A stretch of 64,000 bases of DNA from Variovorax sp. 679 (lineage in GTDB: Bacteria; Pseudomonadota; Gammaproteobacteria; Burkholderiales; Burkholderiaceae_C): positions 1 to 64,000 of the forward strand of contig NZ_RXFS01000004.1 of NCBI RefSeq assembly GCF_003952185.1. Reading direction: 5' to 3'. Both the position numbers and the translations under genes were made by a program. The notes under the pieces were generated by a model. That model did not search any database. It was given only the letters and a program-made list of their open reading frames with translations, and was not told the DNA's origin. Below are positions 8,302 to 18,200 of the stretch, in pieces. The first letter of the stretch is position 1; every line of letters starts with the position of its first letter.

Positions 8302-9123
8302 TCAGGCGCCACTGCCCGGCGCCGCCGTTCCCGCCAGCGTCACCTGCTGCGGAAACCCCACCCACACAGCCAGCGCCGAGTAGTTGTCCTGCGAATCGTC
8401 GGCCTTGGCCTCGGCCGCCCGGCGGATCAGCGCGAGCCATTCCTCCGCGCTGTCGGCGAGTTGCAATGAGCGCTCCATCACCTGCTGCGAGATCAGCTGC
8501 CACAGCCCGTCGGTGCACAGAAGAAAGGCATCGCCATCGGCCAGGCGCTGCGGAGCGGTGATGGTGGCCTCGGCCGTCGCGCGCGCACCGAGCGCGCGGT
8601 ACAGCAGGTTGGTCTTCACCAGACGCTCGCCGCCGTTCTGGTGGCTCGCCGCCGCATCGCCCGATCGTTCCGAGAGGCTGTGATCCTCGGTGCGTTGCAT
8701 CAGCGCACCGCGGCGGAACCAGTAGAGGCGGCTGTCGCCCACGTGCGCCCAGCAGGCCTGGTTGGTGATGCGGTCGACGAAGAGCGACACGAAGGTCGCG
8801 CTCATGCGGCTCTGCTCGGTCAGCTCGCGCTGCTTCGCGAGGATGGCGTCGTTCGCGGCCTTCACGCAGCGCTGGATGTTCGCGGCGTCCAGGGAAGGCG
8901 CGATGACGAAGGTGTCGAGCGCGGTGTCGACCGCGATGCGCGAGGCCAGTTCGCCGCCCGCGTTGCCGCCGACGCCGTCGCTCACCACGAAGCAGCCGTT
9001 GCGCTCGTCGAGGTGGTAGCCGATGGCGTCCTGGTTGCCGCTGCGCTCGCCGACGCAGGAGAACTGCGAGGTCGAGATCGGTACGGCAAAGGATGAGGAA
9101 GAGCGTGGTGTGGCTTCAAGCAC
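8302..9123 (-). CDS. PP2C-family serine/threonine phosphatase of the T6SS (273 aa)
   Basis: A soluble PP2C/PPM metallophosphatase, the off-switch partner of the T6SS kinase (PppA-like). Metal-binding motifs are in order: GNQDAIG near residue 29, SDGVGGNAGG near 49, GDSRLYWF near 128, CTDGLW near 203 and the terminal DDSQDNYSA near 242. All expected aspartates are present, so it should be active. The start is a GTG that overlaps the end of the FHA gene by eight bases, implying translational coupling. It is the last gene of the minus-strand tssQ-tagH-phosphatase unit. By family knowledge it reverses kinase phosphorylation of the FHA protein. The kinase gene lies at 19765. Confidence 0.93.
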   Translation of the reverse strand: MLEATPRSSSSFAVPISTSQFSCVGERSGNQDAIGYHLDERNGCFVVSDGVGGNAGGELASRIAVDTALDTFVIAPSLDAANIQRCVKAANDAILAKQRELTEQSRMSATFVSLFVDRITNQACWAHVGDSRLYWFRRGALMQRTEDHSLSERSGDAAASHQNGGERLVKTNLLYRALGARATAEATITAPQRLADGDAFLLCTDGLWQLISQQVMERSLQLADSAEEWLALIRRAAEAKADDSQDNYSALAVWVGFPQQVTLAGTAAPGSGA

Positions 9124-11146
9124 GGCGCGCCTCCTTCAGCCGTTCCATTTCCTTGTCGTAGGCCTGCTGGAAGGCGCGGCCGAAGACGGCCTGGAAGTCG
9201 TCTTCGACGGCTGCGGTCGTTTCGGTGTGCAACTGCTGCAGCTGCCGCCACAGCCGCGCCTCACGGCCGCCGGGCAGCAGCTTCTCGCCCAGGCTGCCGT
9301 CGTGCGGGGTCTCGCGGCTCAGCGCTGCGGGGTCGAAGCGCTTGAGCAGCGTGAGCAGTGCCGCACGCATGCCGGCGACCATGCCGAGCTGGTGCGACTG
9401 CAGGTCGCCGAGCGCGTCGTGCACGGCGGCCTCGGGCGGCAGGAAGCCGGGCATGCGCGCACCGAACATCTGCATCAGCACGGCGCGGCCATTCGGCAGG
9501 ATCTTGAACGGGTTGTTCTCCTCGTCCACGATCATCGTGATCTCGGCGCGCACCTCGCGCTTGAGCATGGCGCGCGAGGACAGCAGCTCGATGGTTCCGT
9601 CGGTGAAGGCCCGCATGATGCGGCCCAGGCGCTGCATGGCTTCGATGTCGAGCGGCTGCTGGCCCGCGACTTCGGGTACGCCGGCACCTTCGAGGAAGGC
9701 CCTGAAGAGGGCTTCCGACGACGATGATGAAGCTGCGATTGCCGCTGTTTCAGGTTGCGCCGTGGGCTGTGTTGCAGGTGCGGCAGCAACCGCCGTGACG
9801 GGCGCTGCTGCCGGCGGCAAGGGTGGTGTTACTACGACAGGAGGCGGCTCCAGCTTGCTCTCCTGCATCACCGGCGCGGGCGGTGGTGCTGGGGGAGGCG
9901 GCGGAGGAGGTGGCGGCGGCGGGACTGGCGCTGGCGGGGGAGGCGGCGGAGCTTCCGCCTTCGGCGCCTCTACGGCAGGCGTGGGCGCGGGCGCCGGTGC
10001 CGGCATCGCCACTGGATTCGGCGGCCGGAACTGCGCACCCACTTCGCGCGCATGGTTCGAATGGCTGTACCCCTGCGCTGCGGGCCTGTTGTTCTGCAGC
10101 AGGTCGACCGCCGGGTGCGTGTCGCCCGGCAGCAGCGGATCGGTGTGGGTCAGCGCGGTGGGGCGGGGGTCGGAGAGCGGCGAATGCGCGCTCTCGTCGG
10201 ACGCGAAGAAGGACAGCGGATCGACGCCGCGCTTGAGCGCCATGTCGGACATGTCGTTGGCCGCGTCGGGGTTCAGCTCGGCGAGCGGATCGACCGGATT
10301 GCGGCGCGCCTGCGACGGCAGCTCGAAGGGCTCGTGCGCCATCGGGTCTGGCATCGGCTCGGGCGTGCTGTCGACGCGGCGCGGCGCGTTGGCGAGGATG
10401 GCGTCCCAGTCCGCGGCGGAAGGCATCTGCGACGAGGCCGTGTTCGGGTTCGGTCTCGCCGGATGCACTGGAGGAGGCGCCGGAGGCTGCTGGTACTGCT
10501 GCTGGATGGCGAATGCCTCGCTTGGCGCAGGCGAAGGTGTCGGCACGAACGCGGCGGGCGGTGGCATCGGCGGTGCCTGTCGCGGCGACGGCATTGCGAC
10601 CGTGGGCTGCGTATCGCCGATGGGCAGCGCGCCTTCGCCGAACAGGTCGGAGAACACGTCGGACGAACCGGAGGAAGGCAGCAACGCATCGATGGGGCTG
10701 GCCGACATCGGCGCGGCCATCGGCGGCGGCGCGAACTGCGCGGGCGCCGGCGAAGGCGCAAAGGCAGGAGGCGGCGCTGGCGGAGGAGGCGGCATCACGG
10801 CCGCTGCTGGTGCGACCGCGGGCGCGGCGCGCAGCGCGCTCGAAGCCTCCAGCAGATAGCTGCCGATCGCCACGCGGTCGCCGTCGGCCACGCGCGCTTC
10901 CTGCTCGTGCGCGAGCGCTCGTCCGTTGACGCTGATCGGCAGCACCGCGCTCATGTTGCGCAGCACCGCCACGCCGTCGTCGTCGAAGCGCACGGTGGCC
11001 TGCAGGCGCGAGATCTGCCGCTGCTCGTCGGGCAGCACGAGGTTGTTGTCGGGGCTGCGTCCGATCGTTCCTCCGGGCGCGGCGAGCAATGCAGACGGCC
11101 CCGTGGCCACCGGCCTGCCGGCGTGTTCGATCACTGTCCAACGCAT
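9116..11146 (-). CDS. tagH: T6SS-associated FHA domain protein TagH (676 aa)
   Basis: An FHA domain lies near the N-terminus (residues about 25-105, with GRSPDNNLVLPD and ISRLQATV) and would bind phosphothreonine. Residues about 110-480 are a very long Pro/Ala-rich disordered linker that includes runs of up to eleven prolines. A conserved C-terminal helical domain (about 490-676, with IMRAFTDGTIELLSSR and FKILPNGRAVLMQMFG) is characteristic of T6SS TagH/Fha proteins. By family knowledge the FHA protein is phosphorylated by the T6SS Ser/Thr kinase and promotes assembly. A good ribosome site (GGAGAAG) precedes the ATG. It lies between tssQ and the phosphatase gene on the minus strand. Confidence 0.93.
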   Translation of the reverse strand: MRWTVIEHAGRPVATGPSALLAAPGGTIGRSPDNNLVLPDEQRQISRLQATVRFDDDGVAVLRNMSAVLPISVNGRALAHEQEARVADGDRVAIGSYLLEASSALRAAPAVAPAAAVMPPPPPAPPPAFAPSPAPAQFAPPPMAAPMSASPIDALLPSSGSSDVFSDLFGEGALPIGDTQPTVAMPSPRQAPPMPPPAAFVPTPSPAPSEAFAIQQQYQQPPAPPPVHPARPNPNTASSQMPSAADWDAILANAPRRVDSTPEPMPDPMAHEPFELPSQARRNPVDPLAELNPDAANDMSDMALKRGVDPLSFFASDESAHSPLSDPRPTALTHTDPLLPGDTHPAVDLLQNNRPAAQGYSHSNHAREVGAQFRPPNPVAMPAPAPAPTPAVEAPKAEAPPPPPPAPVPPPPPPPPPPPAPPPAPVMQESKLEPPPVVVTPPLPPAAAPVTAVAAAPATQPTAQPETAAIAASSSSSEALFRAFLEGAGVPEVAGQQPLDIEAMQRLGRIMRAFTDGTIELLSSRAMLKREVRAEITMIVDEENNPFKILPNGRAVLMQMFGARMPGFLPPEAAVHDALGDLQSHQLGMVAGMRAALLTLLKRFDPAALSRETPHDGSLGEKLLPGGREARLWRQLQQLHTETTAAVEDDFQAVFGRAFQQAYDKEMERLKEARRA

Positions 11147-11204
11147 GGCTTCTCCGTGTTCGTCTTCTCGCGCCGCGATGCCGGTGCGGCCGCGATGTTC
11201 TTCA

Positions 11205-11612
11205 TCAACGCTTCATTCGCTTGGCGGCCTCGAACGCGGGGCCCCATACCGGATGCTTGCGCTCCGCCACGTTGAGTTCGAAGGTCGGGAACGCATCGAG
11301 GATCTTGCGGAACTGGAGGCGGCATTCGGCGATCTGGTTGGCCACGCAGTAGCTGAAGGCCTCGAGCTTCATCGCGTCGAGCCGCGTGGAAGGCTCGGCG
11401 GCCTCGAACACCGACACGCCGCCGCTCTTGAGCGTGCTGAGGGCCTTCGCATAGTCGCCTTCGTCATACGCCTGTTGCGCCTTCTCGAGCGTGGTGCGCG
11501 CCACTTGCTGGCTCAGTCGTTCGGGTTGCGGCGCGGGTTCCGGCGGTGGTGTGGTCGTGCAACCGGCGACCGCAAGAAGAGCTAACGCCAGAGCAGGCAG
11601 ACATGACTTCAA
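11205..11612 (-). CDS. tssQ: TssQ-family T6SS-associated lipoprotein (135 aa)
   Basis: A small lipoprotein with a signal peptide and lipobox (LAVAGC, Cys 18), followed by a Pro-rich spacer and a helical TPR-like domain (AQQAYDEGDYAKAL repeated in style by the following helix pair). Size and context match the T6SS-associated TssQ lipoproteins of Burkholderiales. It is the first gene of the minus-strand unit with tagH and the phosphatase, and it is divergent from tssJ, the other T6SS lipoprotein. A ribosome site (GGAGAGAAG) precedes the start. It probably sits on the periplasmic face of the outer membrane near the TssJ-TssM complex. The exact role is unknown. Confidence 0.8.
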   Translation of the reverse strand: MKSCLPALALALLAVAGCTTTPPPEPAPQPERLSQQVARTTLEKAQQAYDEGDYAKALSTLKSGGVSVFEAAEPSTRLDAMKLEAFSYCVANQIAECRLQFRKILDAFPTFELNVAERKHPVWGPAFEAAKRMKR

Positions 11613-11741
11613 TCTTCTCTCCTACCTTGCAAGAGGTAATGCTTGAGATAGTGTGCCGCTGTGTTGCGACATGCACGCGATGCGCCATCGTAAGGGCGCA
11701 TGACTTCGATAATATAAGCCGCGAACCCTCGGGAGATTCCA
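11613..11741. promoter_or_regulatory. Divergent T6SS promoter region with two inverted repeats
   Basis: This 129-base gap separates tssQ (minus) from tssJ (plus) and must drive both T6SS units. It is AT-richer than its surroundings. A perfect 7+7 inverted repeat, ATGCGCC...GGCGCAT with an eight-base spacer, lies at 11680-11701. It sits just upstream of an AT-rich -10-like block (GATAATATAAG, about 11708-11718) facing tssJ. A second imperfect dyad (TACCTT GCAA GAGGTA) at 11623-11638 lies in the tssQ leader. The dyad position fits an operator. No regulator is identified. Confidence 0.5.
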
Positions 11742-12260
11742 ATGCATCGACGAAGCTTGCTACAAGGCGCACTTGCAACCACACCGTTGTTTGCGGGCCT
11801 CATCAGCGGATGCGCATCCACGGCAAAGTCCATGCCGACGCCCTATGCCATCACCATCAGGATCGACGATGGCGTCAACCCCGACGGCCGCGGCCAGGCC
11901 GCGCCCATCCTCGTGAAGGTCTTCGAACTGAAATCTTCCGGTAACTTCGAGACGGCAGACTATTTCGCTCTACAGGATCGCGACCGCGAGACGCTGAGTA
12001 CCGAGCTCGTCAATGCCGACCAGGCCATCATGCGCAGCGGCGAAGAGCGTGTGTTCAAGCGAGAGGCCGCACTCGACTCGCGGGCCATCGGCATCATCGC
12101 GGGCTATCGCAAGCTGGAGGCCTCGCGCTGGCGCATCGTGCTGCCGCTGAAGGAACCCAAGCAAACCAACCTGTACAAGGTGTGGCAGTTCTCGCCCAGC
12201 GAACAGGCCGTGAGCATCGCTGTGCGCAAGACGGGCATAGAGCTGCTACCAAGTCGTTAA
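11742..12260 (+). CDS. tssJ: Type VI secretion lipoprotein TssJ (172 aa)
   Basis: TssJ is the outer-membrane lipoprotein of the T6SS membrane complex and binds the periplasmic end of TssM. The sequence has a lipobox, LISGC, with Cys at about residue 24, followed by a transthyretin-like beta-sandwich with the usual order of strands (PILVKVFELKSSGNFETADYF, then RDRETLSTELV, and FKREAALDSRAIGIIAGYR). The signal peptide begins MHRRSLLQG, a twin-arginine-like pattern that is unusual for TssJ. Length is normal for the family. It is the first gene of the plus-strand tssJKLM-tagF-kinase unit. About 175 bases separate it from tssK. Confidence 0.93.
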   Translation: MHRRSLLQGALATTPLFAGLISGCASTAKSMPTPYAITIRIDDGVNPDGRGQAAPILVKVFELKSSGNFETADYFALQDRDRETLSTELVNADQAIMRSGEERVFKREAALDSRAIGIIAGYRKLEASRWRIVLPLKEPKQTNLYKVWQFSPSEQAVSIAVRKTGIELLPSR

Positions 12261-12435
12261 CTTCGAGCCTGGGGTGTCGATTCTCTAGTACGAAAGTGCG
12301 AGAAATTCGTGCGTGAAATGCGGTGCAAAACGTAAGACACGACGTGTAGCATCAAGAGCAAAACAAGTGGACCGGGAGGCCGCTCATCAGCGCATCTCCC
12401 GCTCCGACGTGAGCACTCCCCAGGAGGTCTTTTTG

Positions 12436-13812
12436 GTGACAGTTCGCAATCCGGGCGCTGCAAAGAACGGCGCCCATCCGCAGGCATTGGCGAATCGCGT
12501 TGTGTGGTCCGAGGGCATGTACCTGCGACCGCAGCACTTCCAGCAAATGGAACGCTATGTCGAGCAATACGTGACCCGGCGCACTGCGGGCCTGCAAGGC
12601 GCCTATTGGGGGTGGCTGCATCTGGAAATCGACCGCGACGCGTATGCGCTGGGTCGCGTGTCGCTGCTCGGCGGCGCGGGCGTGATGCCCGACGGCACGC
12701 CCTTTTCGTTCGGCGCGGAAGACGCGCCTCTTCCTTATGAAGTACCGAACGACCTCACCGACGAACTCATAGTTCTCGCGCTGCCGTTGCGCAGGCCCGG
12801 CAGCGAGGAAGTGATCTTCTCGGAAGACGAAGGCTCGGCGGCGCGCTTCGGCGTGATCGAGCGCGAAGTGAACGACGGCAATGCCGTCGCGCTCGGGCCC
12901 GCCGTGCTGCAGCTCGCCGCGCCGCGCCTGCGGCTTGCGCGCGCTTCATCGCTCACCGCCGAATGGCAAGCCATCGGCGCGGTGCGCGTGATCGAGCGGC
13001 GCACCGATCACAAGCTCGTGGTCGATGCCAACTACATACCGCCCGTGCTCGACGCTTCCGCGCACGCCATGCTGCGCAGCATGATCGCGGAGCTGCACGG
13101 CCTGCTCACGCAGCGCTCGGAGGCACTGGCCTCGCGGCTCTCGCAGCCGGGGCGCGGCGGTGTGAGCGAGGTCTCCGATTTCCTGCTGCTCGAACTGGTC
13201 AACCGCTATCTCGCACTCACCTGGCATGCGCAGCAGGCCGTGCAGGTGCATCCCGAAGAACTTTTCGTCGACTGGCTCAAGCTGGCCTGCCACCTGGCCA
13301 CGCACACATCGCCCACGCGCCGCCCAGTGTTGTGGCCGATCTACGACCACGACAACCTCAACGAATGCATCCGTCCGCTGCTCGAGGAGCTGCGCCGTTC
13401 GCTGTCGGCCGTGCTCGAGCAGAGCGCGATCGCCATCGAGCTCGAAGAGCGCAGCCACGGCGTGCGCGTGGGCCGCATGCCCGACCCGGTGCTGGTGCGC
13501 AATGCGGGCTTCGTGCTCGCGGTGCATGCCGACCTGCCGGCCGATGCCATCCAGCAGCGCTTCCCCACGCAGGTGAAGATCGGCTCGGTCGAGCGCATCC
13601 GAGACCTCGTGCAGCTGCAGTTGCCGGGCGTGGTGGTGCGTCCGCTGCCGGTGGCGCCGCGGCAGATTCCGTACAACGCGGGCTACCACTATTTCGAACT
13701 CGACAAGAGCGGCGACATGTGGCGCCAGCTCGAGAAATCGGGCGGCGTGGCGATGCACCTGGCCGGTGACTTTCCCGGTCTGGCCATGGAGTTCTGGGCC
13801 ATCCGTCCGTGA
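12436..13812 (+). CDS. tssK: Type VI secretion baseplate subunit TssK (458 aa)
   Basis: TssK links the T6SS baseplate to the membrane complex. The signature NRVVWSEGMYLRPQHFQQ opens the conserved domain, and the chain continues through the C-terminal region (YHYFELDKSG, HLAGDFPGLAMEFWAIR) with normal family length. I chose the GTG at 12436 because a near-perfect AGGAGG lies eight bases upstream and the family usually starts shortly before this motif. An ATG at 12313 in frame would add 41 residues unlike the family. The gene ends nine bases before tssL. The 175-base gap before it holds no other gene and may carry its own promoter. Confidence 0.95.
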   Translation: MTVRNPGAAKNGAHPQALANRVVWSEGMYLRPQHFQQMERYVEQYVTRRTAGLQGAYWGWLHLEIDRDAYALGRVSLLGGAGVMPDGTPFSFGAEDAPLPYEVPNDLTDELIVLALPLRRPGSEEVIFSEDEGSAARFGVIEREVNDGNAVALGPAVLQLAAPRLRLARASSLTAEWQAIGAVRVIERRTDHKLVVDANYIPPVLDASAHAMLRSMIAELHGLLTQRSEALASRLSQPGRGGVSEVSDFLLLELVNRYLALTWHAQQAVQVHPEELFVDWLKLACHLATHTSPTRRPVLWPIYDHDNLNECIRPLLEELRRSLSAVLEQSAIAIELEERSHGVRVGRMPDPVLVRNAGFVLAVHADLPADAIQQRFPTQVKIGSVERIRDLVQLQLPGVVVRPLPVAPRQIPYNAGYHYFELDKSGDMWRQLEKSGGVAMHLAGDFPGLAMEFWAIRP

Positions 13813-13820
13813 GGGACTCT

Positions 13821-15209
13821 ATGAACGGTGTCAACGACATGGCCGTCGGCCCGGGAGGCTTCGTGCCGCCGAACCCGGGCGGCAACGCCGACATGGGCGG
13901 CATGCCCGCGGCGCAGCGCGGACTCGGCGCACAGCCCGAGTCCTTCACCGCGTGGCATGACGCGCGGCGCCCGCATGCCGGCGATACAGCGCTCGCGGGC
14001 AACAACCCGCTGGTGGCGGCGGCCAACCCGCTGCTCGACCTGATCCCGCAGATCCGCGCCACCGGCCACCATCCCGCGCCGTCGCAGCTGCGCGAGCACC
14101 TCGTCGACGAGGTGCGCCGCTTCGAGACGCGCGCGCAGCAGGCGGGCATTTCGCCCGAAGTCATCATCGGCGCGCGCTATTGCCTGTGCACGGCAGTCGA
14201 CGAAGCGGCCGCGCTCACGCCTTGGGGCGGCAGCATCTGGTCGTCGCAGAGCCTGCTGGTGATGTTCCACAACGAGACCTGGGGCGGCGAGAAGTTCTTC
14301 CAGCTGCTGTCGCGGCTGGTGCAGAACCCGCAGCAGCACCTGCACCTGATCGAGCTCATCTACTTCTGCCTGGCAATGGGTTTCGAAGGGCGCTTCCGCG
14401 TCATCGACAACGGCCGTACGCAGCTCGAGACGCTCAAGCAGCGGCTGCTGCAGATCATCCGGCAGACGCGCGGCGAAATTCCCGTGCCGCTGTCTCCGCA
14501 CTGGCAAGACGGCAGCGCGCCGGTGCGCCGCGCGCGCAACTGGCTGCCCGTGTGGGCGGTGGGCGCGGTGGCCGCGGTGCTGCTGGTGGCCGTGTTCGCT
14601 TTTCTCACCTTCAATCTTGCGGGCCATTCCGACGGCGCCTTCGCGGCCGTCAACGCGGTGCGCCTGCCGCAGGCGGAGCGTGCCGTCGTCATGCCTGCGC
14701 CGGTGCCGCGCCTGCAGCGTTTTCTCGAACCCGAGATCCGCGAAGGCCTGCTGACCGTGCGCGACGAGGCCGATCGCAGTGTCGTGGTGCTGCGCGGCGA
14801 CGGCCTGTTCGCCTCGGGTTCCGACCGCGTGCTCGACCGCTATGCGCCGGTGCTCGCGCGCGTGGCCGATGCGCTCAATGCCGTCGAAGGCAACGTGCTG
14901 GTCAGCGGCTTCAGCGACGACCAGCCGATCCGCAGCGTGCGCTTTCCCTCCAACTGGCAACTCTCGCAGGCCCGCGCCGACGCGGTGCAGAAGATGATCG
15001 CCACGCGCCTCGCGCGGCCCCAGCGGCTGCGCGCCGAAGGCCGAGGCGACGCCGACCCGCTCGTGCCCAATGACTCCGCGGCCAACCGCGCACGCAACCG
15101 CCGTGTCGAGGTGACGCTGCTGGTGGCGCCGGGCGCCGGCGCACCCGTGGCTGCCGCGCCGCCGCTTGTCGCTCCCACTCCTGCTCCGCAGCCCGGAGGC
15201 TCCCGCTGA
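13821..15209 (+). CDS. tssL: Type VI secretion protein TssL with OmpA-like C-terminus (462 aa)
   Basis: An inner-membrane T6SS subunit of the extended IcmH/DotU plus OmpA type. The cytoplasmic DotU domain (about residues 60-230) contains ARYCLCTAVDEAAALTPWGG and FHNETWGGEKFFQLL. One transmembrane segment follows (about 242-268, VWAVGAVAAVLLVAVFAFL). The C-terminal periplasmic OmpA domain (about 310-435) has GDGLFASGSD, VSGFSDDQPI and NRARNRRVEV for peptidoglycan binding. The ATG at 13821 has a GAGGGA-type site before it. The stop overlaps the tssM start by one base (TGATG). This form anchors the system to the cell wall without a separate TagL protein. Confidence 0.95.
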   Translation: MNGVNDMAVGPGGFVPPNPGGNADMGGMPAAQRGLGAQPESFTAWHDARRPHAGDTALAGNNPLVAAANPLLDLIPQIRATGHHPAPSQLREHLVDEVRRFETRAQQAGISPEVIIGARYCLCTAVDEAAALTPWGGSIWSSQSLLVMFHNETWGGEKFFQLLSRLVQNPQQHLHLIELIYFCLAMGFEGRFRVIDNGRTQLETLKQRLLQIIRQTRGEIPVPLSPHWQDGSAPVRRARNWLPVWAVGAVAAVLLVAVFAFLTFNLAGHSDGAFAAVNAVRLPQAERAVVMPAPVPRLQRFLEPEIREGLLTVRDEADRSVVVLRGDGLFASGSDRVLDRYAPVLARVADALNAVEGNVLVSGFSDDQPIRSVRFPSNWQLSQARADAVQKMIATRLARPQRLRAEGRGDADPLVPNDSAANRARNRRVEVTLLVAPGAGAPVAAAPPLVAPTPAPQPGGSR

Positions 15210-18200
15210 TGCTGCGCGCCATCTTCCGTTTTCTCATCAGCCGCGACCTCTGGGTCTTTCTGGGACTCGTCGCGCTCGCCTTCCTGATCTGGGTCATCGG
15301 CCCGGCCATCGCGGTGGGCCGCTATCGCCCGCTCGAAGACGAGATCGTGCGCATCGTGGTCATCGTGCTGATGTTCGTGATCTGGCTCGTGCGCATCATC
15401 TATCGCAAGTGGCGCGAGGGCCGGCTCAACGCGCAGCTGCTGAACCAGTTGCGCACGCCTTCCAAGAGCGAAAAGGAAGCCAAGCCCGAGGACGCCCCCG
15501 AGATCAAGGAGCTGCAGAGCGGCTTCACCGACGCCACCAACATCCTGAAGAACATGCGCTTCGGCGCAGATGCCGACGGCAAGCCCGCGAGCCGCTTCTC
15601 GCTGTTCGACCGGCAGTACCTGTACCAGCTGCCCTGGTACATCTTCATCGGCGCACCGGGCTCGGGCAAGACCACCGCGCTGGTCAATTCCGACCTCGAC
15701 TTCCCGCTGGCCGACCAGCTCGGCAAGGCCGCGGTGCGCGGCATCGGCGGCACGCGCAACTGCGACTGGTGGTTCACCAACGAGGCGGTGCTGATCGACA
15801 CGGCCGGCCGCTACACCACGCACGAGAGCAACCGCGAGACCGACGAGGGCGAGTGGAAGGGCTTCATCGAGCTGCTGAAGAAGTTCCGCCCGCGCCAGCC
15901 GATCAACGGGGCGATCCTCACCATCAGCATCGCCGACCTGCCGCTGGCCGACGACGCGCAGCGCGCGCGCCACGCCATGGCGCTGCGCAAGCGGCTGCTG
16001 GAGCTGCGCAACGACCTGGGCATCGACTTCCCGGTGTACGTGCTGGTCACCAAGACCGACCTGCTGGCCGGCTTCAACGAATACTTCGGCTCGCTGGGCC
16101 GTGCCGAGCGGCAGCAGGTGTGGGGCTTCACCTTCCCGATCCAGGGCAACCCGGCGAACAAGAAGGCCGCCAAGGGCGCTGCGGCGGTGAGCAACGGCGA
16201 CCTGCGCGAGCGCTTCCACCAGGAATACAAGCTGCTGCACCAGCGCCTGGACGAACGCCTGCCCGAGCTGCTGGCCGCCGAGTCCGACCCGATGCGCCGC
16301 GCGCAGGCCTACCTGCTGCCGCAGCAGTTCGCGAGCTTCGAGGACATCCTCGGCACCTTCCTGGCCGATGTGTTCAATCCGTCGAAGTTCGAGGCGGCCT
16401 CGATGCTGCGGGGCGTGTACTTCACCAGCGGCACGCAGGAGGGCACGGCCTTCGACCGCGTGATGGGCGCCATCAAGCGCTACCTGCAGGTCAACGCGCC
16501 GCCGGCGCCGCCGCCGGGCCCGGGCAAGAGCTACTTCCTGAAGGAACTGCTGCAGCAGGTGATCTTCCGCGACGCGGGCGTGGCCGGCACCAACCTGCGC
16601 TGGTACCGGCGCAAGCGGGCCATCGACATCGCGGGCTACAGCGTGATCGGCGTGCTGCTGGTGCTGTTCCTCGGTGCCTGCGTGAACAGCTGGCGCAACA
16701 ACAAGGACTACGTGGCCGAGGTCGACACCAACGCCAAGGCTTTCAACAAGGCCGCCGCGCGCGGCGAGCTGCCCACCGTGGTCGACACCAGCGGCGACGT
16801 CGCGAGCTCGCTGCTCGTTCTCGACAAGCTGCGCGACCTGCCGAAGTCGAGCCATTTCGACATCGGCGATCCGCCGACCTCCTACCGCTTCGGCCTCTAC
16901 CAGGGCGAGAAGCTGCAGGCGGCGACCGACGGCGTGTACCAGCGCGCGCTCGAAACCGTGCTGCTGCCGCAGGCCGCGCAGCGCGTGGAGCAGTCGCTGC
17001 GCGAAGCCGCGAAGAACGATGCCGAATACAGCTACGAGGCGCTCAAGGCCTACCTGATGCTGTACGACGCCGAGCGCTACGACGCCGACTTCCTGCAGGC
17101 CTGGCTGCTCAGCGACGTCGACCGCAAGATCGGCGCCTCGCTCACGCGGGAGCAGCGCGCCAACCTCGAATCGCACCTGAAGGCGCTGTTCGCGGGCCGC
17201 GTGGTGGCCTCGCCCTTCGCGAAGGACGACAGGCTCATCACGCAGACGCGCGAGCGCCTGGCGGGCGTGCCGCTGGCGCAGCGCTCGTATGCGCGGCTGC
17301 GCCGCATCCTGCTGCAGACCAGCCAACCCAATGCCTTCACCATCGCCGAGGCTGGCGGCGCCGAGTCTGCGCTCGTCATCCGCCGCGCGAGCGGCAAGCC
17401 GCTGACCGACGGCATTCCCACGCTCTTCACCTACCGCGGCTACTGGGACATCTTCGACAAGCGCATGGCCGAGACCGCGCTGTCGCTCGAGCAGGAAGAC
17501 CGCTGGGTGCTGCAGATCCGCGCGCCCGGCATCGCCGACATCACATCGCGCGAGCTGCTGCTGCGCGAGGTGCGCAGGCTCTACCTCACCGACTACATCA
17601 AGGTGTGGGACGACTACCTCGTCGACATCCGCCTGGCCGACAGCCGCTCGCTGCTGCAGAGCATCCAGATGACGCGCGTGCTCTCGACCGCCGAGTCGCC
17701 GATGTCGCGCATCATCCGCGGCGCCGCGCGCGAGACCGACCTGCTGCGCAACCACGACGAGGCTGCGCGCAGCCTGCTCGACCAGGCGCAGAACCGCGTG
17801 CAGAGCACGCGCGAGCGCATCGAGCAGCTCATCGGCCAGCCCGACGGCAGCCAGCGCCGCAATACGCGGGTGGACCGTCCCGAGTCGCTGGTGGACAACC
17901 ACTTCGAGCCGCTGCGCCGCATGGTGACCGCGCCCAAGCAGGGCGGCCAGGCGCCCATCGACGCGACGGCCGCGCTCATCAACGAGCTCTACAACTTCCT
18001 CACAGCCACCGACACTGCGCTGCGCAGCGGCAACATCCCGCCGACCAGCGATTCCGTCACCAAGGTGCAGGCCGAGGCCGGGCGGCTGCCGGTGCCGTTC
18101 CAGGGCATGCTGAACGACCTGTCAGCCACCGCGTCGTCGAAGGCGGCCGCGGTGACGCGGCAGAACATCGGTCAGAGCGCGGCGGCGAGCATCGGCTCGT

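Noticed and set aside
14840..17902. A 1020-codon minus-strand frame opposite tssM
   Set aside because: Antisense shadow of a well-supported T6SS gene; there is no ribosome site or family match.
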